Shown: piece after piece, positions 10,601 through 22,600 of the stretch
How the letters are laid out: each line of letters begins with the position of its first letter
Position numbering within the stretch: the first letter of the stretch is position 1
Source: Chlamydomonas sphaeroides
Taxonomy: Eukaryota > Chlorophyta > Chlorophyceae > Chlamydomonadales > Chlamydomonadaceae
Assembly: GCA_001662425.1 (NCBI GenBank)
Contig: BDDC01000058.1
Coordinates: forward strand, 55,709 to 119,708
Direction: 5' to 3'
DNA length: 64,000 nucleotides
The notes under the pieces: generated by a model
Seen by the model: the letters and a program-made list of their open reading frames with translations, nothing else
Told to the model about the DNA's origin: nothing
Databases searched by the model: none
Position numbers and translations under genes: made by a program

Positions 10601-13600
10601 GAGCCGGTGGCGTACAGCGCGGTTGCCGCCGCCTGCGGCGGCGCCGTGCCCCCACCCGCCGACACGTCGCCCGGGCCGCCCGCCGTGCCGCCGTGCCAGG
10701 ACCGGGGCCCCGACGGCCGCGGCAGCGGCGCCGTCGCTGCGGCGCTGGCGCCGGGCGCCGCCGCCGCCGCCGCGGCCTCAACAGCTGCGCCCGCCGCCGC
10801 GGCCTGGGCGCCTGCGGGGCTGTGCCTGCCGATGTCAAGGCTGCACCGCTCCTGCAGCGCAGCCCAGCCGGCGCCCGCGGCCCAGCCGCCGCCGGCAGCG
10901 CCGCCGGGCCCCGGCCCCGCCGGGCCGTGGCTGCCGGGCCCCGGCGCCCCCGCACTCATGGACAGCACCGCCACGCTGGGCAGCGCCGCGGCGCTGCGAG
11001 GGGCGGGCGAGCCGGAGCGCGGCAGTCCGGCGGCGGCCATGCCGGGGAACACCCGCAGCGAGTCCCGCGGCGACAGCAGCAACTGGCTGCATTGGCGCCA
11101 AGCGGCGTCGGCAGAGGGCAGGCTGGGTGACGCCATAACGGCCGGCCAGGGCATGGCGGCGCTGCCGGCGGCGGCGGCGGCGGTGGCGGCGGCTGTGGCG
11201 GCAACCGGCGCGACGCCGCTGAAGCTGCCCGGCGCCACGGCGGAGGTGCTCGCAGTGACGCCGGCGGCGGCTGTGGCGGCGGCTGTGGCGGCGGCTGTGG
11301 CGGCGGCGGCGACGGCAGCGGCGACGCGGCGGCCAGCTGGCGGGTGGGACGCCTCGCTGAGCGTCGGCAGCGCGCCGGCAGCGTCCGTGGTTCCCACGGG
11401 GCGCAGCGCTCGTTCGCTGGTGAAGCCGACTGGGGCGTTGGCGGCGCGGCGGGCGGGCTCTGCTGCGCCGCCGCCGATGAACGAGGCGACGGACCTCAGC
11501 CGCGAGGGCGCCGCCGTCAGCGTCCGCAGCGTCGTCGCCGCTGGCCCCAGCGACCAGCCAGCGCCGCCCGCCGGCGGCGAGGCCCCTAGCGACACAGTGC
11601 GCGTCGGCCGCAGCCGCCGCGCCGCCGTCGGCGGCAGGCCCGCCGGCGCGAGCTCCTGCTGCAGGGGCGCACCGGACTGGGCTGCACCCGTAGCCGGGGC
11701 CGACGGCGGCGGCGGCGGCAGCGACGGGGACTGCGCCGGCGGCGGCTGGAGGCCAGGGACGGCAGCGCTGTCAATGCCACCAAGGGCGTCACCCTCGACC
11801 GGGTGCGGTGGTAGAGCCGTCGGCGCGCGTGGCGGCAACGCTAAGGTCCGGCGCGGCGGCGAAATGTCGGGGCTGCCGCTGCCGGAGGCGGGTCCGCCAG
11901 TGCCGGCGGCCTCTACGCGAGCCGCCGACGGCGCTGGCGGGCGCCGCGACCCCAACGGCGGCGTCGGCAGGAACGGCGCGGCCGTCGCGGGCGCATACCC
12001 GGTGCCGGCGGCAGCGGCGTCGCGGGCCGCACCACTGACGGGCCGGGCCGGCGATAGCCCCAGCTGCGACGGCAGGCCGTCGCCGCCGCTGCCGTCGGAA
12101 GTGTCGCTAGCGGCTCCGACCGCTGCCTGCGCCGCTCGAGCGGCGCCGGAGGCCGCTGTGAAGGAGGGCCCGCTGCTGCGCCGCGTGAAGGTGCGGGAGC
12201 CCTGGCAGCTGTCCGGGTTGAGGTTGGACCGGGGCCGGGCAGTGCGCGAGGGCCCGCGGCTCTCCGGCCGCAGCCCGGAAGCGCCGTCGGCCACCCCGGG
12301 CGCGCCGCCGGCGGCGGCGGCAGGTGCGCCGTACAGTGAGCTCAGCCTGTAGCTGTGGCTGGCGCTGGACGCCGGCGTCGAGCCGCTAGACGACGGCGCC
12401 GCCGCCGTCGCAGGGGCGCGCTGCGGCGCCTGGGGCGGCGCTGACACGGCTGCGGCGGCCGCCGCCGCCGCCGTGGCAGCCTGCTGCACCGCCGCCTGCT
12501 GCGACTGCGCCGCCAGCGCGCTGTACTGCAGCGGATGTACGAACGATCGCTGGCCAAGGTACGGCGCGGTGGCCGGCGGCAGCGCGGCGGCGCCGAAGGC
12601 GAGCAGCCGGCTGCTGCCGGAGCCGGCGGGCGCGCGGCCCAGGCTGGGATTCAGCGCCGCCGCCAGGCACGCGAGCGAGTCCTCGCGGCTCACCCCCAGC
12701 ATGGCCCCCCGGTGCTGGTCCGTCGATGTGCTTCGAGTGCGGTGCACGAAGCCGCCGCCGGGGGCCAGGTTGAGCAGCGCCGCCGCCGCCGCAGCGGCGG
12801 CCGCCGCCATCGCGGCCGTGGGGCCGTCCGCCTCCTCCGCGCTCGAGTCGGCGCGGCTGCCGCTGTCGCCGGCGGCAAAGTAGAGCGAGGGGGAGCCGAA
12901 CTGGCGCTCCGAGGTCGCGGCGGCGGCGTCGGCGCCGCCGCCGTCGGTGTCGGCGTGTACAAGGCCAGAGAGGGTGGGGTGCTGCGACGTTAGCCAGGCG
13001 GCGGCTGCCCCGGGCGGGTGGCTGGAGCCGCTCGTCATGGCGGCGTGGGGCGTGCCGCTGGCGGCGGCGCCTAGCTGGGTGACGGGGCGGCTGTGCGGCT
13101 CCCGCTCCACTGCAGGCGCGAGGCGTGCGGAGACGGGGGCAGGGGCAGGTGCGGGTTGGCCGAGGCACAGCATTCGCCAGCACGGCTAAGCAGGCGGGCG
13201 TGCGCTGCGACGCGGACGGCACGCGGCCACGCCCCTAGCGCCGCCGCCACCGCAGCAGCTCACCCTCTGCTCCCTCGCCCTCTGCGCTGCCCGCCTCCAC
13301 GGCCTCCACCGACGCCACCACCATGCCCACGGCCGCGGCCGCCACCATGCGAGCGGCGAGCGCCGCGGGAGCTCCCTCGTAGCGGATGCGGCCTGGCGGG
13401 AGAAGCAGTGCGGCGCGGAGGGAGGCGCCGGGCGGTCTGGAGCGGCAGCGCGGCTAGGCAGGAGGCAGCGGCGCGCGCGCAGCGGGGGAGCGGAGGCTAG
13501 GCGGCACGCAGGCGCGGATCGGCAGAGCCGGCGACCCACGCCCGACCCAGGGCAGCGCTTGCATCTTGTACTCGTGCAATCGATACATCGACGAGTCAGC

Positions 13601-16600
13601 TCGATAGACCCCATCGACTCGATCGCCTACGCTGCGTCGGCGGGCCCGGGGTCTGCCCCACTGACCCGTGAGTGGGTCCAGAGACGCCCGCATAGGCCCA
13701 TAGGCAACGGCCGCCTTGATGCGCGGCCCCCGGAACACGAGCACCTCGCCGCCGCCGCCGCCGCCGCCGCCATCGCCCCGCAGGCCTGCGGCCTCGGCGG
13801 CAGCGCCAGCTTCCGCGGCTTCCAGGCCTCTGGCCGCGGCAGCCGAGGCCACAGGTGAGCGCTGCGCCGCCGCTAGGAGGCCGTTCGACGCGCCGACAGC
13901 CGACGTGTGCAGGAGGCCGCTCGACACGCAGGCCGCGGACGGGTGCAGGGTGCACGACGGCAGGTCGCCGTCGGCGTCGAAGGCGGCCGCAGGCGCGGCC
14001 ACGGGCGCCGGCAGGGTGCGGGAGCAGGAGGCGGACGTCTCCTCCTCGCGGATCACCCACGGCACCTCCCCCGCCGTGCCACAGCCGCCGCCGAGGCGAA
14101 GCGCCGAGGCCTGCCACAGCGGCGCCAGCCGCGACGGCGGCGGCGGCGGCGGCGCCGCCGCCGCGGCCAGCGGCGTCACCGCAGTGGCACCCGGCGGCGG
14201 TGACGCCGCCGCCGTGGTGGCTGTGGACGTGGACCCCAGCCGCTCCACCGCCCCGGCGGAGGGGTCGCAGTGGCTGCCTGTGTTGGTGTCGCCCGGGGTG
14301 GCGTCGCCGGCCGCCACCCGCACCGCCGCCAGCGGCGGCGGCGCCGCCGCCGCCAGCGTCACGAAGCCCGGAGCGCTCTGCCGCGGCCGCCAGGACCGGT
14401 TGCGGCGGCCCATCAGCTCGCGCGCGGAGCCGCCGGCGGTCGAGGCCTCGGCGGCGCCAAGCACCGCTGCAGCCTCGACGGGCGCCAGCGTCTGCAGGCT
14501 AGCGGCCTTGGCGGCGGCGTCGGGTTCGGAGCCGCGCGCCCAGTCCTGCAGCGGCGCACGTACTTGGCCGGGGCCGTGCACGCCCAGATAGCCGGGGTCT
14601 GTCGCCGTCGGCTGCGCCCGCCGCTGTCGAGGATGCAACTGCTGCTGAGGGTGAGGATGCAGCGGCAACAGAGAAACGCCGCCGCCGGCGACGGCAGCAG
14701 CGGCGGCGTTCGCGACCTTTTTGCTGCTGCCGCCGCGCAGCGCCGCCGCCAGCGCGGTCGACGCGGCGCCGCCCAGCCGCAGCGAGGCAGAGGCGCGCTG
14801 CCGCGACGGCTCCCGCGATGGCGGCGCCGCCGTCGCAGCGCCGCTGGGGCTGGCCGGCGTGGCGGGCGGCTGACCATTGGTGTGCCGCGGCGACAGCGGC
14901 GCATTCGCCGCCGACGACCCAGCGCGGCCCCCCGGCAGCAGCGGCGCGGCCCCGGACCGCGTAGCTATGAGCGCCTCCGCCGCCGCCACGGGCACGGTGA
15001 TGGCTTCAAACTGCTCATGTGCCAGGAGCTCTCTGGACCAGGGGTGGCGCAGGAGGTCCTCCTGGGCCTGGGTGGGCACCGAGGAGGGCCAGGGCGTGGG
15101 CGAGGAGGCGGCGCGGGGATGTGTCGGTGGGGCGCCAAACCCGAAACACAAACTCAGTCAAACAGAGGCGGCGCCAGGCGGGCGGTGCGGGGCCACATGC
15201 GCGCACGTCGCGGCCCGGAGGCGGGCCGGGCCGGGCAGCGGCTGCAGGGGTGTTCCCAGGCGGGCCAGGTGCGGGTGCGAGGACGTCGCGGGCCGGACAG
15301 GTGCGGAGGCGGGCTGCAACGCGCACCACACACCTGCAGCGCCCACAGGATGGCGTGGTAGGGGTTGCGGAACGCCGCCGCCGTTGTCCCGCCCGCGGCG
15401 GCGCCGCCGGCAGCGGCCCCGGAGCCGGCGGCGCCGCCGCCGCCCTTGTCGCCGCCGCCGGCTCCGCCCGCTGCGCCGTGGTGCGGCGCCGCGAGCACGC
15501 CGTGGCAGGCGATGAGCTGGTCGGACGTGATGGAGCCCAGCGCGGCAGACGCCTCCGCCACCACGGCGCTCTCGGCTGCCAGGGAGGCCAGCTCCGCCAG
15601 GCCGCCCGCCACCAGCAGGCCGTACGACACCCTAGCGGGGGCGGGGCGGCGGTGAGGGCAGAGGAAGGAGGCGAGAGGCGGGGGTAGGCGCCAGGCGCGG
15701 AGTGAGGCAGCCGCACGAGGTGGTCTTGCGGGCTCGGGGCCAACGCCACGCAGCTCGGTGGCGCGGCCGGCACGGAAAGAGATGGGCAGACAGGAGCTGG
15801 AGTGGGCCCCATGCAGCCCTCTTTCTGACGATCAGGTCTGTCGGGTAAAATAGTCGACGTATAGACAGATGTAACACAGGAATCGAAGGCTGCCCCATAT
15901 TGCCTGTGCCGCATGCGAGCTCGTGCCGCCCTGCCCTGCCCTGCCCTGTCCGCAAGCACACGCCGCAGTGGCCCCACCCCTGGCCCCACCACGCCCCTCT
16001 CAGCCCTCGGCCCTCGGCCCTCAGCCCGCCTCACCGCCCCAGCGGTGCGTCCAGCGCACACAGCCCCAGCTTCTGCGCCGTGCGCGGCGGCCGCAGCAGC
16101 GCCAGCCGCGGCAGCAGCCGCGGGCCGTACAGCGCGTACAGCTCGGCCACGGAGCCAGGGCCGGGAGGGCCCAGCGCCGCGCCCGCGCGCCCCGCGGCGC
16201 CGCCGCCCGCAGGGCCGCCGCCGCCGCCGCCCGCGGCGGCCGCCGTGCCGTCGCCGCCTCGCAGCAGATGGCAGCCCAGGTGCAGCAGCGTGGCGCGCTT
16301 GGTGAGGAAGTCGTGGCTCAGCCGGTGCAGCGTGCCTGGGTGTGTGTGGGGAAGGCGTGGCGCAGCAGCGCGTGACGCGGGCTCACAAGCGTGGGGGCAC
16401 CGGCCCGAACCCGGTTGCTAGAGCGCATCGCCCGCATCGCCCCGCGTGGCCGGGGTCGCCAGCGAGCCCTCGTGCATGGCGGGCGACCGAAGGAGGCCGG
16501 CGCTGGCGCGGCGGCTCGTTTGGCTGGGAGCCCTTTGCCCCATCCACCGGGCTGCAGCCGAATGCGGAATGCAGCTGCGCCCTCCGCAGCCCCCCCCCCC

Positions 16601-19600
16601 CCCCGGGGGGGGNNNNNNNNNNNNNNNNNNNNNNNNNNNNNNNNNNNNNNNNNNNNNNNNNNNNNNNNNNNNNNNNNNNNNNNNNNNNNNNNNNNNNNNN
16701 NNNNNNNNNNNNNNNNNNNNNNNNNNNNNNNNNNNNNNNNNNNNNNNNNNNNNNNNNNNNNNNNNNNNNNNNNNNNNNNNNNNNNNNNNNNNNNNNNNNN
16801 NNNNNNNNNNNNNNNNNNNNNNNNNNNNNNNNNNNNNNNNNNNNNNNNNNNNNNNNNNNNNNNNNNNNNNNNNNNNNNNNNNNNNNNNNNNNNNNNNNNN
16901 NNNNNNNNNNNNNNNNNNNNNNNNNNNNNNNNNNNNNNNNNNNNNNNNNNNNNNNNNNNNNNNNNNNNNNNNGGCGGCGTCGCTGACGGCCTTGGCGGCG
17001 GCCAGGATCTCGCCGCTGTACTTCCACCTCGCCGCCACCTCGCTGTACTGCAGGTCCAGCGGCTGGCGCAGGCCGGTGTGCATGCCTGGAGCGGGTGAGG
17101 GCGAAGCGAGGGTTGGGTTTTAGGGGGGTCGGGTTTTAGGGCTTCACCGCAGAAGCGCACCGCGCGGGAGGAGCCGTGCACACGGCCCCAAGCGTGCCTG
17201 CTCGCGTCGGCGCTCCGGAGCCATGCGGCCTTGCTCCACACATACGCCCGCCAATGCGGACCGGCAGCCCGCGGCGCATGCAAGCGCAGGGGTGGTCTCC
17301 AAACCAAGCTTCTCAAAGTCAAAGACAGCAACCGGGTTACAACGCTGTGCAGCAGCGGTCCTCACCAATGCGGACCAGCAGCCCGCGGCGCACGAGCGTG
17401 CAGTGCTCCGCCGACGGCAGCGGCGCGTGGTGCCGACCGGCGGCGTCGGCGGCGGCGCCGTGCGCCTGCCACTGGGCCTGCTGGCCTGGCTGCGGGTGCC
17501 GCCCGCCGAGCGGCGGCGCCGAGGGCGGCCGCTGCAGGCGGCTCGGGTGCGGGCGAGCGGCCGAGACCGCAAACGGCCGCTCCTTGCTGGGGGCAGGGTC
17601 CGTCAGCGCGGTCACGGCCGCAGTGGGCGGCGCGGTGGAGGGCGGCGTGCTGGAGCCGAGCAGCCGGGCCGACATGGCCGCAGCAAGACGCGCGCTGAGG
17701 CCGCGGCGCGGCACCGCCGCTGCGGTGGACGGCTCGCGCTCCGGCGGCGCCGCGGCGGAGCCGGCGGTGCTGGCGGGCGCCTGCGGCCGGCCGCGGCCGC
17801 CGCCAGCGGCGCCGCCGGGCGCCGTGAGCCCACGGCCGCTGCCGACGCTGCCGCCAGCGGCGGAGCGCGGCGGCGACGCGGCGGCGGAGCGCCCGCGGCT
17901 CATCAGCGGCAGCGCGTGGTAGCCCGTCGTGGAGGCGCTCTCCTCGTCGTCCTCAAGCGCGGCGGCGGCGCCACCGCCGCCGCCACTGTCGGCGCCGCTG
18001 AGCCCCAGGCCGTCGCTGCGGGCTGTAGCGATCCCGCCGCCGCTGTCCAAGCCGCCGCCGCTGGCCGGCGGCCGATGGGCGCCGCCGGCCGCCAGCGGCG
18101 GGCTGCGCGGCGGCGGCGGGCTGCGCGCCGCCGCCAGCGCGGCCGTGGTGAGCGTGATGGACCGCGAGCGCGAGCGCGAGCGCGGCAGCGGCGCTGAGGC
18201 GCTGTCGTGGCCGCCCGCCGCCGAGGCCGAGTCGGAGGCCAGCGCCGCCGCCGCGTGCGCGCGCAGCGATAGCGACACGGGCGTGGCCGGCTGCGGCGCG
18301 GGCAGCAGCGCCGCGGCGCGTGTGGAGAAGGAGCTGCGCAGCGCGGCGTACACCCGAGCGACGGCGCCGCCGCCGCCGCCCATCCAGGGGTCCGCCACCG
18401 CCGCCGGCACCTCCCGCCACGTCAGCCGCAGCGCCTCGGCGACCGTTGTCGCGGCGGCGGCGGCCGCCGAGGGCGCCGCCGCGGCCGCCGCCGCCGCCGG
18501 CAGCTCCGCCGCCGTGGCGTGCGTGCCCCCCGTCGTCCCCTCGTCTGCGTCGCTGGTGTGATGTGCGGCGGCGCCGTCGGCGGCGAAGGCGTCGTGGTGA
18601 ATGCGGTAACGGCTGCTGCCCTGCCAGGCCAGCAGTCGGCGCAGGCTGCGGCCCATGCTGCCGCCCAGCCGCCCCGAGCCGCCGCTGCCAGGCACGCTCG
18701 CCACGATCCGCCCAAAGCTGTTGGTCGAAGCGAGCGCCCCCGCGTGCGGCGTGGTGCCGCGGCTGGCCGCCAGCTCCGCCGCCACCGCCGCGGCGACAGC
18801 GGCAGCGCCGGGGTGTTGGCTGCGCAGCGCCAGCGGCGGCCCGGCTCCGGCGGCGGCTGGCTCCAGCGGGAGGTCCAGCGGCCCCACCTCGATACCGGTG
18901 CGGGTGAGCCACATGGGGCGGCACTTGTCGTGCGCTAGCAGCTCGCGCGGCCTGCGGCAAGGCAGGCCAGGGCCCCAGGCTTGGTGCCTTCTACCGGACC
19001 TACTTGTGCATCATGCCCATGCACCAACTGGTGTTATGTCAGTGGGTCATTTTCTGCAGCACTGCCGTGGCCCAGCGGCCCGCACCAGAGCGGCGCGGCG
19101 GCGTGACGGCGGCGGCATGCGCGTGCGTTGGTGCAGGGGCCGGTGCGGCGGCCAGGGGTGGGCGCAGTGACGGCACGGCCACGCCCTTGCCGCCGGGCTG
19201 GTTCCTTCTCATGCCCTACAGCTCCTCCGTCTGCCAACCACGCACCAGGGCTCCTCCAGCAGCGCCTGCTGCACCGCGCACGCAAACTGCGCGGCCTCGT
19301 CGGCGCTGAAGAAGGCGATGATGAACGAGTCGCCTGGCGGAGGGGGCGGAGGGGGCGGAGGACGCACGGTGGACGCATGGCCGGGCTTAAAAGGTGTAGG
19401 GGCGTAGGTTGGCTTAGGTTTAGGGATGTAGGGTTTAGCGTGGCCGGGGCGCAGGGGGTCGAGCAGGCCATGCGGCTGCAGTCCGGTGCGCGGGCAGGGG
19501 GTCGTGTGGGCCGCTAGCAGGAGGCACCCCTCCCTTGGTGTGCGCACCGCCAGAGGGGCACAGCTCGCAGCCGGCCCCTGCTGCAACACCACGGCCCGCG

Positions 19601-22600
19601 CCGTCCGTGCCGATGACGGCGGAGGGCAAGGCTGCAGGTGCCCGGCCCCACCCCACGAGCCCACCCCCGTGCAGGCCCTCGTCCAAACCCACCCTCGGTC
19701 TGGCTCTCGTAGCCGCCGTGCTTGGCGGCGGTCCTCCGGAAGCAGTCGTGGTGCAGGTTGAACACCACATCCATAACGCCCGCCTCGATCATCTCCCACA
19801 GCATCTGTGTGTGAGGGCGTTTGGTTGGGGGCAGTGCAGGGCGAGGTGGGCCTAGGCTGGCCCTATCCCCCCTTGGCCCAGCGGGCACGCACTCGCGCAA
19901 TCTCCGGCCACCAGAGCCCATCAACGGCCACACCGCGAAACCACCCACGACCCAGCGGCCATCCACCATGCGGCTGCTTTCAGCTCAAACGGCCAAATGG
20001 TCAACGGCCAACGGCCCAATGGGCCCACCCACGCCCCCAGCCCGGCCGCACCGTGGAGCCCTCCACGTCCGACACCAACAGCTGCGGGGAGGCCGGGAGG
20101 GAGAACGACGCCACAACCAAAAGGTGAACTCGCAGGGGGGGCCGTCGTCAGCCCACCCGCACGCCCGGCGTGACAGGTGGACGAGGGGTGCACGGGCGCG
20201 CTCCGCACCGCCCAGACGCCACGCGCCTCCGAAGCCCCTTCCCTTCCCTTCCCCCCTGCCCCTGCCCAAGCACACACACGCCCTCCCGCCCCCGGCGCCC
20301 ACCGTGGTGTCCTCGCCCAGGCCCGGGTGGCCCTTGTGGCTCCGCGCCTCCGCCACGCGGCGCCTCCGCTGCCGCAGCATGTATAGCGCCACCGCGCCCG
20401 CCACCACCGCCGCCGCCACCACCACGCTGGGCACCACCGCCGCCGCCAGGCGCGCGCCGTCGCTGGCGTGGTCGTCCCCGCCGCCGTCGGCGCCGTCGTT
20501 GGGGTCGGGGCGCGGGGCGGGGTCCGGCAGCGCGTCGGTCGTGTCGATGCTGCGGCAGGGCAAAGGGCGTACCATGGGTGTTACGAACACGTGGGCAACC
20601 TCCGAACTAGGGGGCCGCGGGGCCGCGGGTCGGGGCGCAGCAGCCGCACGGCAGCGCGAGGCGGCGACGGCCAGCGAAGCACGGCAGCCGCACGCGCGGC
20701 AAGGGCGACCAGGGCGCCATGCGGCGCCGCCCCCGCCCGCCTCCCGCCACGCACACATGGGGTTCTGTTCTACTTAACACTGGAGCACACGGCACACGAC
20801 ACCGTCCGGAAGCGCCCGGTCGGCCCAGGACGGCACTCGCGCGTATGCCTGGGACCGGCGCCGCCATCACGCCTCTCTCGCTGCCCCCTCCGCCCCCCGC
20901 CCCCGTAACGGTGGCACCGCCGGATCCAGAACCCAGCGAGCACCCCACGCGACAGCCACCCCAGACGTCCCACGAACCCCGCCAGCCCCCCGCCCCCGGG
21001 GGCCCCCTCGCTCTTTGCCCCCGGCCCCACCTGTAGTGGTAGTATCGCCGGATCTTGTCCAGCCGCGGGTTGCCCGGCCCGAACACGGCCGCCAGGTCGG
21101 CCGCCAGCGCGGCTATGGCGGCGCCCACGGGCAGCGCCCGCTCGCTGACGGCGGTGGCGTACACGTCCAGCGCGCGGCGGTAGGCGTAGGCGTCCAGCGT
21201 CTGAACCTCCAGCAGCGCGTTGTCGGAGTCCACCTGCGGTACAGTGCGCATGTGGGGGCGGGGAAGGGGGCGGGGAAGGGGGCGGGGAAGGGCAGGCGCG
21301 TGTGCGTTGCGAGGTCCGGAGCGGCGCACGCAGGCGGGCTTGTGCTGCGGGCGAGAATGCGGAGGACTGCAGGGGCCGGCAGCGCGTTGTCCATCCGCCC
21401 GGGCAGGATTGTGGGGGGGCGCCAGCGTGCGCATGCGTGCGTGTGAGGGCAGCATGGGCGCCTTGGCTGCTGGCCTCCCCCTGCCCCCTCGTCGGGCGCC
21501 CCGCGGCCTCAGGCACGGAAGAACGCACGCGTAGGGCAGCGCGCTGTGCCCCTGTGGTACATCCCCACGTTTCCCGCCCCCTCCCCCCGCCTTCCTGCTC
21601 GCACCTGCTGCTTCATGACCGCCAGGAACTCGGCGATGACGTCCCGCGGGTAGCCCCGCTTGACCCACTCGCCCAGGTTGGCGGGGTCAAAGTGCTCGTA
21701 GCTGCGGGCAGGTGGGGGACATGTCGGCAGGGCAGGGGGCGTGCAGGCATCCTGGGACGTGGCGTTCCAGCATTCCTTGACAGGGATGTGGGGGATGAGG
21801 TTGCGGCGCAGGGCAGGGCAGGCGGGCCTGGGTTTGCAGTCAGCCAGCGGACAGGCCTATGCGGGTGCGGCGAGGTTGCGCGGCAACGCTGGCGGCGTGC
21901 AGGGGGCTGGCGGGTTGGGGCAGGGGGTGTGGCGAGGAGGCGCCAGGGCGGCAGTGCACTGGGCGGGCGCTGCACTAGGGCTGGTGCGCGGGGCGGCGGC
22001 AGCGCGTGTGGCCCACCGGTAGGGCCCCAGCTCGGTGAGCGGCGAGGTGACGAGGTCCCACGACACGTTGCGGCTGGACAGGTGCGCGAAGAAGGACAGC
22101 AGGCTGGTCTGCTGCCACGCGCCGGAGCGGGTGCTGGCGGGGGGCGGGGGCCGGGGAGGGCACAGGGCGCGTCGGGGGCAGCGGCGGGGTGCAGACGGGG
22201 CGAGCGAGCAGGGCGGGCCACGCGGCGGGAGACATGGGGCGAGGGTGACGCGTGCTCAGATGCCCTATCGCTACGAGCCACCAGCTCCGGCAGAGGTAGG
22301 GACGGCGCCGCGGCATGCGAGCTCAGCTGCATGGCCCGGTGGCCCGGTGGCCCCCTAGCCCCGTCCCGCGCAGCCTGCTATGGCTGCCCCCACCCAGGCC
22401 CCCCAGCAGCCCTCGCATCTTGCATTGACTCCAATGAAATGTCGACAATACAACTCGATAGACAATCTCGATTATATCGATCAAGTCACCACGGCTGGAC
22501 TCCCCACGCAGCGCCCCGGGCGCACCTGATGCCCGCTGACACGGTGGCCAGCGCCAGGTAGGGCGCCCGGTTGACCAGCCTTGGCGGACCGCCGTCAGCC

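Noticed and set aside
8723..12352. 1,209-codon open frame on the plus strand
   Set aside because: It is the antisense shadow of the cyclase low-complexity exons. GC-rich DNA with few stops leaves most frames open; the minus strand carries the spliced, family-matching reading.
13560..13630. CGATA-rich palindromic stretch, similar in flavour to 22427-22495 and 34421-34495
   Set aside because: Only short shared words (CTCGATAGA, TCGATGGAG) could be aligned; not enough to call a repeat family by eye.
16590..16612. C-run followed by G-run as a possible structured element
   Set aside because: It abuts an N-gap; the same kind of homopolymer precedes the gap at 40089. Most likely a sequencing or assembly artefact.
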